A DNA stretch of 64,000 nucleotides from Vicia villosa. Its lineage: Eukaryota; Streptophyta; Magnoliopsida; Fabales; Fabaceae. Every line of letters starts with the position of its first letter. Within the stretch, counting starts at the first letter, position 1. Location: NCBI RefSeq assembly GCF_029867415.1, contig NC_081185.1, positions 43,780,766 through 43,844,765 of the forward strand. The letters run 5' to 3'. The translations under genes and the position numbers were made by a program. Positions 22,299-34,655 of this stretch are shown one piece after another. Below the pieces are notes generated by a model that worked only from the letters and a program-made list of their open reading frames with translations, was not told the DNA's origin and did no database searches.

Positions 22299-22683
22299 TT
22301 TCTAGAATTTAATTTTTTCTATGTGTGTTTGAATTTGTTTATGATAATTTTGAATAGGTATTTAAACTATGCCAATGAAAGCTGGACACGTTGGGGGTCG
22401 TCCAGGTAAAGGACGAATGCATGTTTTGGTCCAACCTTGGGCTGGCCGAACCTGTACGTGGTTTTTCAAGGGTTGGCCGAACCAATGCAGGTGCGTCCAA
22501 GGGATGGCCGATCCACAAGGAAGCTTGTTTTTTAATGCATGCATGCATGCATTGTTACATCATGCAGTGTGTTTTCCCATCCATAGACTAGGTAGCATGC
22601 AATAGTCACCAAGATAGTTGGATAATAGGGTGCACTCTTCTTTGCATGCACTACACTTGTTAATCCAATGGTCTATTTTTTAT

Positions 22684-24665
22684 AGGATGATTCAAAAAGA
22701 TTTAGACTACATTCGCATCTATTCGTCGAGGAGCCAAGGGAATTTCTTAAGCCTCACTTGGAACGAGCCAGTTTTGGACGTGTCACCGAAATCAACTTTA
22801 AAAGTGTTGATTCCAAGCTCATCGTTACGATGCTTGAAAGATGGAGGCCCGATACACATACATTTCATTTGTCAACTGGAGAATGTACAATAACCCTTGA
22901 GGATGTACATATGCTGTCCGGCCTCCGTATAAATGAGAAGGTTGTCCGAGGTGATTCTGAAGGAGGTGATTATGCGTGTATGGATGCTTTAGGCATAGAA
23001 ACTCTTAGTGGAGATAGAGTGAAGTCATTGATAAGATTGACATGGATCCACGACATGATGCATGACATGCAAAAAATTCCTCAACCAACCGAGGAACAAA
23101 AATTATATATTTTATTTATTGCCTGACAAATCTCATAATTTGTTGCATTCATGTTGGTTCCAATTTGTGAAAGATCTTGATAAATATGGCCAATATAGTT
23201 GGGGGTCTGCTTGTTTGTGTTACCTCTACAGGGAGATGTGCAAAGCATATCAGAAAGGAGTCAAGAGTATTGGAGGGTGCGTACTCCTTCTCGCCGTGTG
23301 GACCTACTATTGCATTCCACAACTTGCTCTAAGGAGTGAAGTTGTTCCATCTTATCCATACGCCGTTAGGTAAATTCTTTATTTCATATATTCATTTTTT
23401 CTAAATTAACGCCTATTTCTCATTACACTTTTTAAATATTCCAGATTTGCTCAACGAGGTATGGAATATTTCGCAAATCCTAATGCTTATCTAGCTGGAT
23501 ATCATTTCGTATTGGATCACATGGTCGCTGGAGATGTAAGTTTATTACCGTGCTATATATTAGATCTTTCATCTACATGGATACGACTTTCAAATTTATT
23601 TATGTCTTGCAGTTTTTGTGGAGGCCGTACACATATTACCCACGTTGTGCTCGACGAGATGCTCGGGCGTGGAGTGCGACTACGTATATTATCTATTTTT
23701 ATCTAGTGGAAATGCATCACGCTGACAGAGTTAGGGTTTACTCAAACCGTCCTTATTCTCCCGAGATGTCTTCAAGAACACCACGAAAAAAAGAAGAACG
23801 ATATAAAGAATGCTGCGTATATCTATTTGAACATCATTGAGAACAACGAATGGAAAGAAAGAAAAAATTGGCAATGATTAGGGATGTGAGTACTACTTTG
23901 TAACATACCGGCGGATATATTCAATGGTTTAGAAATATTCCATTTATACATTTGTCGCAAGAATTGTTTCTGGTAGACCCGCGTCATTATGCCTCCTCTT
24001 CCTCAACACAACAAACAGCCTCACCTACCACCTTTCAAAAATAATTCCCACAATCGAACCAAACACAATTTCTACCCCAAACATCTTCATTCCCACAACA
24101 AACATACCATCACACCCAAACCACACAACAACACATATTTTTTGCCACAGCATCTCAACATCAAAGTCCTTACACCCCAATCCCCCAAACAAACTACTAC
24201 TACCACCAACAACAATATCAACAACAATATCGACCACCACTACATCACACCCTAATCCCTCAACCCGACTTCAACCACACATTCTCCCAATCTCAATCGC
24301 ATTCCTCTGCCCCTTCACTTTCTCAACTCCAATATACATTTGACGCTACGAATGCCTACTATCCATACATTCATTCACATATGCCACAAACCTTTGTTTC
24401 TTAAAATCAACCACTCCCCAAAGTTCAACTCACTGATGATGAAGTGCTTAATTTACCGCCTCTAAGTGCGGAACAACTGGCTTTCGTAGCGGGCGCCGGT
24501 TTGTCGCATCAAGACGATGATCTTTCAAGCGAAGATTCTCCACAAAGGCAACCTCCACCAAACGATGACCAACCGTTAGGCAGGGGTATGCGGGACAAGA
24601 GACCCACCTTCTATTACACAGGGGGTCATAAAGTCCAACAAAAGCCAAAACCAAAGAAAAAATAG
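22684..24665 (+). pseudogene. PMD gene (MAIN-like) with introns, several frameshifts
   Basis: Exon A starts after an acceptor-like ...ttttttatag at 22683 and encodes ERWRPDTHTFHLSTGECTIT and LEDVHMLSGLRINEKVV, the core PMD signature. A frameshift near 23120 is followed by YLYREMCKAYQKGVKSIGG. Introns are 23370-23444 and 23536-23612 (75 and 77 bases, GT/AG, T-rich), with exon phases agreeing. Exon C begins FLWRPYTYYPRCARRDARAW, a classic PMD block. Another frameshift follows before a motif resembling FTQTVLILP, and in-frame stops follow. The long C-terminus is Gln/Pro/Tyr-rich with a final RGMRDKRPTFYYTGG, as in PMD family tails. Stop at 24663-24665. Damaged but structurally complete. Confidence 0.8.
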
Positions 24666-25177
24666 GCTCTTTTTCCTTGTAAATTGTTTATGTCATGAAT
24701 AAACAAAATTATTAGTATATTTATTTATTTAATTATTAATTTTTTTTAAAATTTTTTTATTATATTTTAATCATTTAATATACTAAAAAACCATTTATTA
24801 TAATTAAAAAATCGATTAAAACAACTAATAATTAAAAAATATTAAAAAATGAAAAAAAACATCTAGTACAGGGTCGGCCAACCCCTGGTCGAACCCCAAC
24901 TGGGAATTTTTTTTACTCCTTTCCGTCCAAGGCTTGGCCGAACCGATAAGGAAAAGGTGGCATAATGGTATTTTAATTTCAATTTGTGGCAAAGTGGTAT
25001 TATTATTTCACATATGTGGCACTGTGGTAAAAAAATCGATTTTAGGTTATTTCATTAGGTTTTTGTTTTTTCATATGGGTTTGCTTGAGTTATTAGTGTC
25101 GAAGACAATCAGATAAGGAAATTTCTTCATCCATCTAAGTAGGTTTTTCCAACACCCTTGAAAAATAAAAAATGTCT

Positions 25178-25391
25178 TTTGTAAGTGCACTTACAAATTT
25201 ATCTTGTATGGTGAATTCGTAAGTGTACTAACGAATTAACCTTTTTGGGAGAACTCGTAAATCCACTTACGAATTCACCTTATTTTTGTACGTTTTATTA
25301 TTTTAAACATGGTTTAACACATTCAGGAAATGTTTCCTAGGTGCACTTACGGATTCATTTTTTTGGGTGAATTCGTAAGTGCACTTACGAA
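25178..25391. repeat. Cluster of cgtaagtgcacttacg palindromes
   Basis: tttgtaagtgcacttacaaa (25178-25197) and ttcgtaagtgcacttacgaa (25372-25391) are perfect 20-base palindromes. Imperfect relatives occur at about 25217-25236, 25256-25275 and 25341-25352. Same-motif copies at short intervals look like a short repeat family or a foldback fragment. No protein is encoded. Confidence 0.85.
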
Positions 25392-25420
25392 ACATTTCCT
25401 GAATGTGTTAAACCATGTTT
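25305..25420. repeat. 32-base perfect inverted repeat forming a hairpin
   Basis: Left arm 25305-25336 and right arm 25389-25420 are exact reverse complements, separated by 52 bases that contain one of the gtgcacttac palindromes. A foldback or miniature element remnant is the simplest reading. No target duplication was found. Confidence 0.85.
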
Positions 25421-25619
25421 GAAACTACTATGATTTTTCACAATAACTCGGATTATGATTTCGTTTTCAGAAATTCAATTAAAGAGCATTCTATATACAG
25501 AAACCATGTAAATATTAATATGCTATAAAAATTGAGAAAAATTGTCAGGAATATCAAATTATATAAATTCTTCCGAAAAATAATGGGATCAAACAAAATA
25601 AAATAATAAAATATAAAGG

Positions 25620-26759
25620 CTACTGTGTATGCCTAATATTGACCCCCTGCACCTTCATCTGCCTGCGGTAATGCTATGCACGCTCTGCCTCAGCGAACAT
25701 CCTCTCCACCACAGCAACCGCATCGGGTCCGCCCTCATGCACAACGCCGTCATCCAACGCCTCCTGTCCAATCTGCCTAATGCACTGACAGATGGGCACA
25801 AGATCAATGGCATGATCATCCTCGGCCTGCTTGTTCTCCAAGAGCTCCTCATGTGCTGGCCTCGACGGACGTCCTTCACCCTCCGTTGTTATGTAAGGGT
25901 GCGACACTCTAAAGAACCATGTACCCTTCCACAGAGTGCCACATACGGGATGCCCACATAAATCGATACTCATCTGGCACGAGATGATTCTCCCAATCCT
26001 GGAAGACATTATCTAGAGCCCTCCATGTCATGGTGTTGGGAGCAGCCTGGAAAGGAGATCGGGGTATCATCTGCACAAAGCCAAACTGGCGCATACACCA
26101 CTCGGGCAGATACCTGACCATCATGTTAGCCCCACAAGCTAGCCACCCAGAGTATAATGAGATGGTATCGAATGCAACAACCTCCATGTAGTCCTCAAAT
26201 GAGGTCCAATTGATGTCGTCATGGTTGGTGCGATCAAGGAACACCTAGTAAGGAAGCACATTATGGTTGCCCCTATTAAGAATAAACCTGGCATCCCTTG
26301 GCATGAAGTACTGATAGTCGACATCTATGGTGTAACCATGGATGCGGTGAAAGTATGATATAATCCAGCTTTACATCAACAAAAATATAATGTGTAAGTA
26401 CAAATAAATTAAAACTAATTAAAATTTATAGTTAAAATAAAAACGTACCGTGAGGAGTGTGCACGAGCCGGTGAGCGCCACCGCCTTTCATCTAGAAGCT
26501 TCATTCAGCTTTTGGTAGAGGTAGGTCAGAACAACGACACCCCAATTCCAGTCACGAACTGTAGACAAGTCCGTAAAATATCTCAGGTAGGCCACATCGG
26601 TGTAGTGGCCACTCATGTCTACAAAGACGGGCATGCCTACCAGGTACATCAGAAAACACCGGATGACACAACCATGATGAAACTGAACAAAAGTATCTGC
26701 CTCCACAGGCTCCCCAACTGCCTGTGCAGTTCTTTTTACAAGAGTTGCTTGACGGAGGT
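25620..26759 (-). pseudogene. PMD gene, 3' part, cut off by the solo LTR insertion
   Basis: On the - strand it starts at the gaggt duplication. Sequences resembling HHGCVIRCFLMYLVGMPVF and VDMSGHYTDVAYLRYFTDLS are the PMD middle block, and WLACGANMMVRYLPEWCMRQF is the C-terminal block. An intron 26369-26448 (80 bases, GT/AG) sits at the expected place. Lesions: a TGA before KAVALTGS, a TAG after HNVLPY, a frameshift near 25909 and a TAG before HYRRQ. The likely original end is the TAG at 25620-25622. The 5' half is at 54537-55403; even with the insert removed the two halves are one base out of register. Confidence 0.85.
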
Positions 26760-27552
26760 TCTAACACCCCATATTCTACCCAAAATTATAATGCGAGAAA
26801 TATCACAGTATTTTAAAATTTCAAACAACTTGTGTTTCATTCAACAATGATACATAGCATTCGAATTAACAGTCAACTATCAGCTTATCTCAACTCAAAT
26901 ATCTTGGAAGTATAATAAGTACTTCATATTATTTAACTTGGATTAAACGGTTATAATAACAACTAAAAACATTAATAACATAGAAATAACGATATAAACG
27001 ACCCCCCGAGTGCTACGTACCAGAGTGACACACCAACAGGACTCGATGAAGCAACAAACTTCCACAACTATACTTCAGTACCAGTCCATTTCCCATGGTA
27101 GGGGAAACATCAGCAGCAAGGGTGAGATATCAAACTATATTAATAGGATCATGATAAATTATATATTAGGTAAAGAATATAAATGAATCACCGCTTCACA
27201 CGACATCAACATAAGGCAACACGAATGACATCAACAATGAATAGTCATAATATCAACATATAAACATATTCAACAAGTCATCATATAAGCATCTTCAGCA
27301 AGTCAACATATAAACATCACTATCATCATATAAGCGTCTTCAACGAGTCAATATATATGCATCAATATCATCATATAAGCATCTTCAACAAGTCAACATA
27401 TAATCGTCAATATCATCATATAAGCATCTTTAACAAGTCAGCATATAAGCAACTCCAACAAGTCAACACATAAGTAACTCCAACAAGTCAACATATAAGC
27501 AACTCCAACAAGTCAACATTTAGCATCACGATGCACAAACAGTAACTCCAAC

Positions 27553-30500
27553 TGTAACACCCCGAATTTAATTCAATTGGTTAATTAAAATATTGAAGGA
27601 TTTAAATATTCGATTTAGTCGAATTTGGATTGTCGGTGTTATTTAAGGGCATATTTGGAATTATTAAATTAAAGTCGGATAGTCGGAAAATAATATTAAG
27701 AATAATATTATTTATAAGTCGGAATTATAACATTGATGGAATATTATTAAAGGTGATATAATTGATTATTTGAGTTATATATCTTATTGAGCCTAAATTG
27801 ATTTGGAGGATATTAAATAAAGAGAAAGTTTGAACACTAAGCCCAATTGGTTTTATATTAGGGTTTTAGAGATTTAAGAGTAGTTTGTCACAATGAGGAA
27901 AAGAAGAATAGAAGAGAAAGAGGCAAGTTTTGAAGGAGAAGAACAAGCTTAGAGATTTTCATCCATGGTGTCAAATTGAAGATGCATTTGGAGACCCATT
28001 GAGTTACTTCCATTGATAAGGTAAGGGTGGGGTTCTCTTCCTATAATGGGGCTTATGAACAATTGTATGTTGGGGGATTAGGGGTTTAGGTTATTGCAAT
28101 TGCAGTGTTGATTTGCTTTGGGAAATTGAAAATCTAAGAGATCCTGTCTCTGATATGTTGTCGTTGCTGTTTGTGCTACCACAAATGTTTGATTCATTCT
28201 GAAACTGCTATGTTTGTATGAATATGAAACTGTTATGTTTGTGTGTTAAACGTGAGTCTGGTATGTGAGTAATGGATATGAAATGGAAATGTAAGGAAGA
28301 CAAGAGGAACACTGGTCCATGACGGACAACAAGAGGCTTGGCGGGCGTCTAGCCCTTGAGTGACGGTCGTCACTCTGTTTCAATGTTGTGTGTTCTTTGC
28401 TCTTGTTTTGTCCTGTTTCCCATTCAAGAATCAATTTTATACATTTTATTCATTCAAAATTAACATCTATAACCAATAACCAAACATACATGCATGTGCT
28501 TATTTTTCGTCGGCAACATAAGCTTTCAAGCATGAAAAATGAATATTTTTTTAATACTAGTTTCTTTTTCATGGCATTACACGTGGCATAACAAAACATT
28601 CAACTAAAGTCTATGCAATATATCTATAATGTGTTTTTTCACATGCCTAGCACACATTTGCTTGATTATTTCAAAGATATGTAAAACAGTAGGATAGAAC
28701 TATTAGGATGCAAAACAGTCCCGTTTGGTCGAAATAGCCGAATTAAGCAGTTTGTTTAGTTGTCCGGAATTTGACGAAAATTTACGTGGTAGCTAAGTTT
28801 AATTAGTACATAAACGTGGTGGTGTTCTTTTATCGAAATTGTGATATTAATCGGTCGATTAATTAATGAATGGATTAATGTCCTATAAGCCTATTTAATT
28901 GGAATATACTTGAACTTATATTAACTATTCGGTGTACCAGTAAATTATGATATCTTGAGTATTAAATCCAACGAATCGAATAACCGATGAAGAATAGAAT
29001 TGTATCCGAATTAACCGGTTGAGCCGTGATTTTAGTTACTTGGAAGTATGACCCGAAAACTCATAAAGTTGTGAATATTAAAATTTAACCAGAAATTAGA
29101 TAACCGGTAGTGACGTAGGATATATCTGATTAATTAGAGATTATTAGGTGAATAATTTTGGTCAGTTGATAGTGGATTAGTGAGTTAATAAATTGACTAA
29201 TTTATAGAGAATTATAAGACTAATTTGACTTGGCTTAATGTGTTGATTTGTTGTGATGATTTTGTCGGTATATGAAGTTATATGTTTGTGGTGTCACGCC
29301 GAAACATGATGATGTTGTGATGATTATGTTAATATGTGATGTTATATGATTTGCGATGATGTGTCGAAACATGACGATGTTTGTGATGATAATTTTGTGA
29401 CTAAGTGAAGATGAAATATTACGGTGACGTGAATTACCTCGCATAATGGTAATTGATTGTGATATAGGCTTATGCCTCGTGACAATATGTGATTGTGATG
29501 AGTATGCTTTGTTGTCTTGTTTTTCGAGTCACATTGCATATGCATACTCTGTGACGGCCTGGATTGGCAAATTAGTGACGAAGGCTTATGCCTTATGCCT
29601 CAGATTTGGGAAATTGGTGACGGGGGCTGAAGTTCCGATTGGTACCACATGCATATACACGAGTCATGTCCCATGTGTCTTATGTGATTGTAGTTTGTGA
29701 TGTTTGTGACTATATCGTGATTGTATTTCGTGACTTGTTAAATGATGGAAGTATGTGAAGATGTGAATTGATGATTTTATGAATAGTATGATGATATCAA
29801 TATTTGTGAATGCGATTAAGCGAATATGTCTGATGTGACTTATATTTGATGTTTTGTGCCTAGATGTATGACTTATATGCGGTGATGTTTTAGGGAATAT
29901 AATTGTGTGACTTATATGTGATGTATCATGAATTAGCTTGCAAGGTGAAGGAATGAGTTTTATATGTAATTGATGTGAATATGATTTGTGGTGACTTATT
30001 GTGAGATGTAAAGTATGTGAAATTTGTGAATTAGTGAAAGCATGAAGTGTATAGCAACATTAATACTTGCGATGTGATGACTATATATGCCTGGGTCCTA
30101 ATATACAATTTATCATGCACTCACTTATATGATTTGATATCTCACCCTTTTCTCTTGTTCGTCGTTGCCTTTATATTGGTAACATGCAGGTGTTCGAGTA
30201 TGAAGATTTAGTTGCTGTTAATCGAGTTGTTTGTCGCTTTGATACGTAGCACTCGGGAGGATGATTTATGATGTTTATGATTGTTGTTGTTTATTGTTTT
30301 ATCATAGCTGAATAAGATGTTATTGATTCAAAGATTGAGAATTATGACTCCGCTATTTTAATGAAAGAAGTTATTCTGTTTTAAAAAGTATTATGTGCCT
30401 GAGTAATTGTCGATTGACTAAGGGTAGTGCTATATATCCGCTAAATGCGATAAAGTGATTTATTTTGAAATGAATATGTGACGCCTCATTCGTTTTTTGA

Positions 30501-30557
30501 TAAATTTTGAAACTCTGATTCTTGCATATATTTTCCGGGTAGAAATGAGGTGTTACA
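27553..30557 (+). repeat. 5' LTR (3005 bases) of the chromovirus-like element
   Basis: tgtaacaccccg to gaggtgttaca. Contains an inverted motif gagtgacggtcgtcactc at 28358-28375 and a run of degenerate gatgatgtttgtgatgat-type repeats (29245-29400). Open frames inside it are chance frames. The 3' LTR copy has about 36 additional bases near 34360-34400. Confidence 0.85.
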
Positions 30558-32526
30558 TAGTGGTATCAGAGCCTGGTTGGTCTGTCCGGCCAAGTTGTCG
30601 AGTCTGTTGAGTTTGTACAACAGTTGAATGCTATCAGTGTTTTATCTTGTAGTACGCGACAGGTGTGTGGAACACTGTTGGTACTTATTTTTTTGTTGCA
30701 GGACGTGGTTTGACGATAAGTGGGGGAGAAGCTTTGCTTTTCGAAGACGTTTTGTTGTAAGAGATAGTCTGGTATGCTGTCGATAAGCGACGATGCAAGT
30801 GTTGTTGAGAGTTTTGGATGTTACCCGGATTCGAAGGCGACGTGGAGCTAAGAATGAGTTTGGGAGCTACCATAAAGATTATAGATGCTTGACGTCGATG
30901 TTTGCAATTTTGGATAACGTCGGAGATTGTATCTTGAGTTTCGAGTATCAGTTGGAAGTACCATTTGAGCCTACTAAGAGGTGAAGTTGTATTCTACCGT
31001 ATGGAAATGTGTAAGCGTGTTGAATAAGAATGGTTATCACCGCAAAAGTCTGAAGCGAAGTTAAGCATAACTTGTTGATGATTAATATGAGAGGACGAGA
31101 TGTTCGGTATTAAAGATGATTTAAGTGTTGATGACTCTTAAGGAGGAGTGGAGCAGTAGTGAAGAAAAAGTCAGACTTAAGGATGATTGAAGTCGTATTT
31201 TGGATACCAAGGTGGCGGCGAGTATAAAAGAAGATTGTATAGAATTTCTATCGCTAGTTTATCGTGAGAAAGACTTTGGTTGAGACGAGGCGAATTGTGA
31301 GATGCGAGTATAGAAGCGATTCTGGAGGTAGAAAGACGTTTGACGCTTATGTGATGCTAAGTGACTATGAAGCGAATTTTGTAACATGATTGGATGTCGG
31401 TGCCTCATCGACAAGATATAATGAGTAGGAAGTTGTGGGAATTGTAAAAATCCAAAGTGAATTATTGGATTATGACGTGTTAATGGATTTGAGTGAGAAT
31501 TTAGAAAGGACGCTATTATGAAGTAACGATAGTTTATACTCCACTATGGTTGTCGAATAGTAATTGACAAATTGGGGAACTGATCACCCTCAATCCATTG
31601 TTAATGGTGGACGAAAATCGTGTTGGATGTTATAGATCTGTCTTACTATCTTAATAGTGGGGAAAGAGTATTGATGTTGTATCGCAAAGTTAGTCGTTCA
31701 CCAGTTTCTGTAACTTGATGAGAGGTGTGGTTGAGTAAGAATTGGACGATTCGAAGTAGTGAGTTTTGTGCAAGTGAATGTCGCAGGGTGAAACATTTGG
31801 AAGTAACAAGTGAAGTGACGAGGTGAGGATGAGTATTAAGGAAAGTATACATTGAATTGAGAATTTGTGAACCATACCGTTGACGGAATTTTAACGAGGA
31901 AAGTGACTTAAGGAAGAATTATCAGAGTTGCGCAGCAGAAGTATTATGTGGCACTGTTGTTATACGACTTATAAGAAGTGAAGGGCTATATGTCAGAAGT
32001 CTGTGAAGTAGAGTTATCTTGATGTTTGGACTGATAGACTGTTGGAATAAGTGCGATGAGCCAGGGTGCTGCATTGCATCGTAGATTAATGCGAATCTTG
32101 TAAGGATATTAATGTGAATGTGTCGTTATGGAACCTTTATTGGATTTTTGTGACCGAGTGATTATCAGAATTGTTTCGTTGATTGTGCGAAGTTACTGGA
32201 GTATTGGTGGTGTTGTGTTACCTAAAATTGTTGGTAGTAATGGCGAGTAAAGTTGTTAGTACCTTTTGTTAATGATCGGCGTATAGTTGGTAGGTATATG
32301 TGCGAGAATGAAGCGACGTTCGTATATTGATATAAAAGGTGTCGAAATAGCAAGAATGTGTGTATCGTTTTATATCTTGTGGAGTCGTTGTTGTACCAAA
32401 GAAGTAGTGATTGAAGTTATTACCAAGTGCGATTTGAAGACAAGAGATTTGAAATACGAGGTTATGTTTGGGATGGTGCTGTCGAATAGATTTTTGAGGA
32501 CGAAAATATTCTAAGTGGGGGAGAGT
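30558..32526 (+). other. Degenerate interior of the chromovirus-like element
   Basis: It starts with the primer site 30561-30573 and ends with the purine tract aagtgggggagag before 32527. I see no retroviral motif in six frames. A weak frame at 32287-32514 resembles no family I can name. Stops are everywhere. Confidence 0.75.
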
Positions 32527-34655
32527 TGTAACACCCCGAATTTAATTAAATTGGTTAATTAAATTATTGAAGGATTTAAATATTCGATTTAGTCGAATTT
32601 GGATTGTCGGTGTTATTTAAGGGCATATTTGGAATTATTAAATTAAAGTCGGATAGTCAGAAAATAATATTAAGGATAATATTATTTATAATTCGAAATT
32701 ATTACATTGATGGAATATTATTAAAGGTGATATAATTGATTATTTGAGTTATATATCTTATTGGGCCTAAATTGATTTGGAGGATATTAAATAAAGAGAA
32801 AGTTTGAACACTAAGCCCAATTGATTTTATATTAGGGTTTTAGAGATTTAAGAGTAGTGTTGTCACAATGAGGAAAAGAATAATAGAAGAGAAAGAGGCA
32901 AGTTTTGAAGGAGAAGAACAAGCTTAGAGATTTTCATCCATGGTGTCAAATTGAAGATGCATTTGGAGACTCATTGAGTTGCTTCCATTGATAAGGTAAG
33001 GGTTGAGTTCTCTTCCTATAATGGGGCTTATGAACAATTGTATGTTTGGGGATTAGGGGTTTAGGTTATTGCAATTGCAGTGTTGATTTGCTTCCGGAAA
33101 TTGAAAATCTAAGAGATCCTGTCTCTGATATGTTGTCGTTGCTGTTTGTGCTACCACAAATGTTTGATTCATTCTGAAACTGCTATGTTTGAATGAATAT
33201 GAAACTGTTATGTTTGTGTGTTAAACGTGAGTCTGGTATGTTAGTAATGGATATGAAATGGAAATGTAAGGAAGACAAGAGGAACACTGGTCCATGACGG
33301 ACAACAAGAAGCTTGGTGGGCGTCTAGCCCCTGAGTGACGGTCGTCACTCTGTTTCAATGTTGTGTGTTCTTTGCTCTTGTTTTGTCCTGTTTCCCATTC
33401 AAGAATCAATTTTACATTTTATTCATTCAAAATTAACTTCTATAACCAATAACCAAACATACATGCATGTGCTTATTTTTCGTCGGCAACATAAGCTTTC
33501 AAGCATGAAAAATGAATATTTTTTAATACTAGTTTTTTTTTTCATGCCATTACACGTGACCTAACAAAACATTCAACTAAAGTCTATGCAATATATCTAT
33601 AATGTGTCTTTTCACATGCCTAGCACACATTTGCTTGATTATTTCAAAGATATGTAAAACAGTAGGATAGAACTATTAGGATGCAAAACATTCCCGTTTG
33701 GTCGAAATAGCCTAATTAAGCAGTTTGTTTAGTTGTTCGGAATTTGATGAAAATTTACGTGGTAGCTAAGTTTAATTAGTACATTAACATGGTGGTGTTC
33801 TTTTGACGAAATTGTGATATTAATCGGTCGATTAATTAATGAAAGAATTAATGTCCTATAAGCCTATTTAATTGAAATAAATTTGAACTTAGATTAACTA
33901 TTCGGTTTACCAGTAAATTACGATATCTTTAGTATTAAATCCAACGAATCGAATAACCGATGAAGAATAGAATTGTATCCGAATTAACCGGTTGAGCCGT
34001 GATTTTAGTGACTTGGAAGTATGACCCGAAAACTCATAAAGTTGTGAATATTAAGAATTTAACCAGAAATTAGATAACCGGTAGTGACGCAGAATATATC
34101 TAATTAATTAGAGATTAATAGGTGAATAATTTTGGTCAGTTGATAGTGGATTAGTGAGTTGATAAATCGAATAATTTATAGAGAATTATAAGACTAATTT
34201 GACTTGGCTTAATGTGTCGATTTGTTGTGATGATTTTGTCGGTATATGAAGTTATATGTTTGTGGTGTCATGCCGAAACATGATGATGTTGTGATGATTT
34301 TTTTAATATGTGATGTTATATGATTTGCGATGATGTGTCGAAACAAGACGATGTTTGTGATGATTGGTAATACGTGATGTTGTATATATTTGTGATGATA
34401 ATTTTGTGACTAAGTGAAGAAGAAATATTATGGTGACGTGAATTACCTCGTATAATGGTAATTGATTGTGATATAGGCTTATGCCTCGTGACAATATGTG
34501 ATTGTGATGAGTATGTTGTGTTGTCTTGTTTGTCGAGTCACATTGCATATGCATACTCTGTGACGACCTGGATTGGCAAATTAGTGAGGAAGGCTTATGT
34601 CTTATGCCTCAGATTCGGGCAATTGATGATGGGGGCTGAAGCTCCGATTGGTACC
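32527..34655 (+). repeat. 3' LTR, left piece, of the chromovirus-like element
   Basis: Collinear with 27553-29645 of the 5' LTR apart from small indels. It is cut after ggtacc by the Ogre-like element and resumes at 49879. About 580 bases matching 29645-30225 are missing here. Confidence 0.85.

Larger units (their letters stand above)
21552..24665. mobile_element. MULE remnant with divergent transposase and PMD genes
   Basis: A Mutator-like transposase N-terminus runs left (22298 to 21552) and a PMD gene runs right (22684 to 24665), with about 385 bases between the starts. PMD genes inside MULEs are documented in plants, and the divergent layout fits one element. I could not find terminal inverted repeats. 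The left part is cut by the Sirevirus and continues outside the window. Whether the two genes are in one element or merely adjacent is inference. Confidence 0.5.
24666..25619. other. AT-rich spacer between two convergent PMD genes with palindromes
   Basis: No gene is seen. It contains two copies of a near-palindrome around TTGGCCGAA (24871-24884 and 24931-24944) and three ~30-base copies of gtggcaNNgtggta-type sequence (24957-25030). It also holds the palindrome cluster at 25178-25420. The + PMD ends at its left edge and the - PMD ends at its right edge. Confidence 0.7.

Noticed and set aside
24025..24240. Open frame on the - strand opposite the Gln-rich PMD tail
   Set aside because: It is the complement of a low-complexity CAA-rich region and has no family motif; coding potential belongs to the + strand.
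32287..32514. 75-codon frame before the 3' LTR of the 27553 element as a possible integrase tail
   Set aside because: I could not place any integrase or chromodomain motif in it; only the purine tract is certain.
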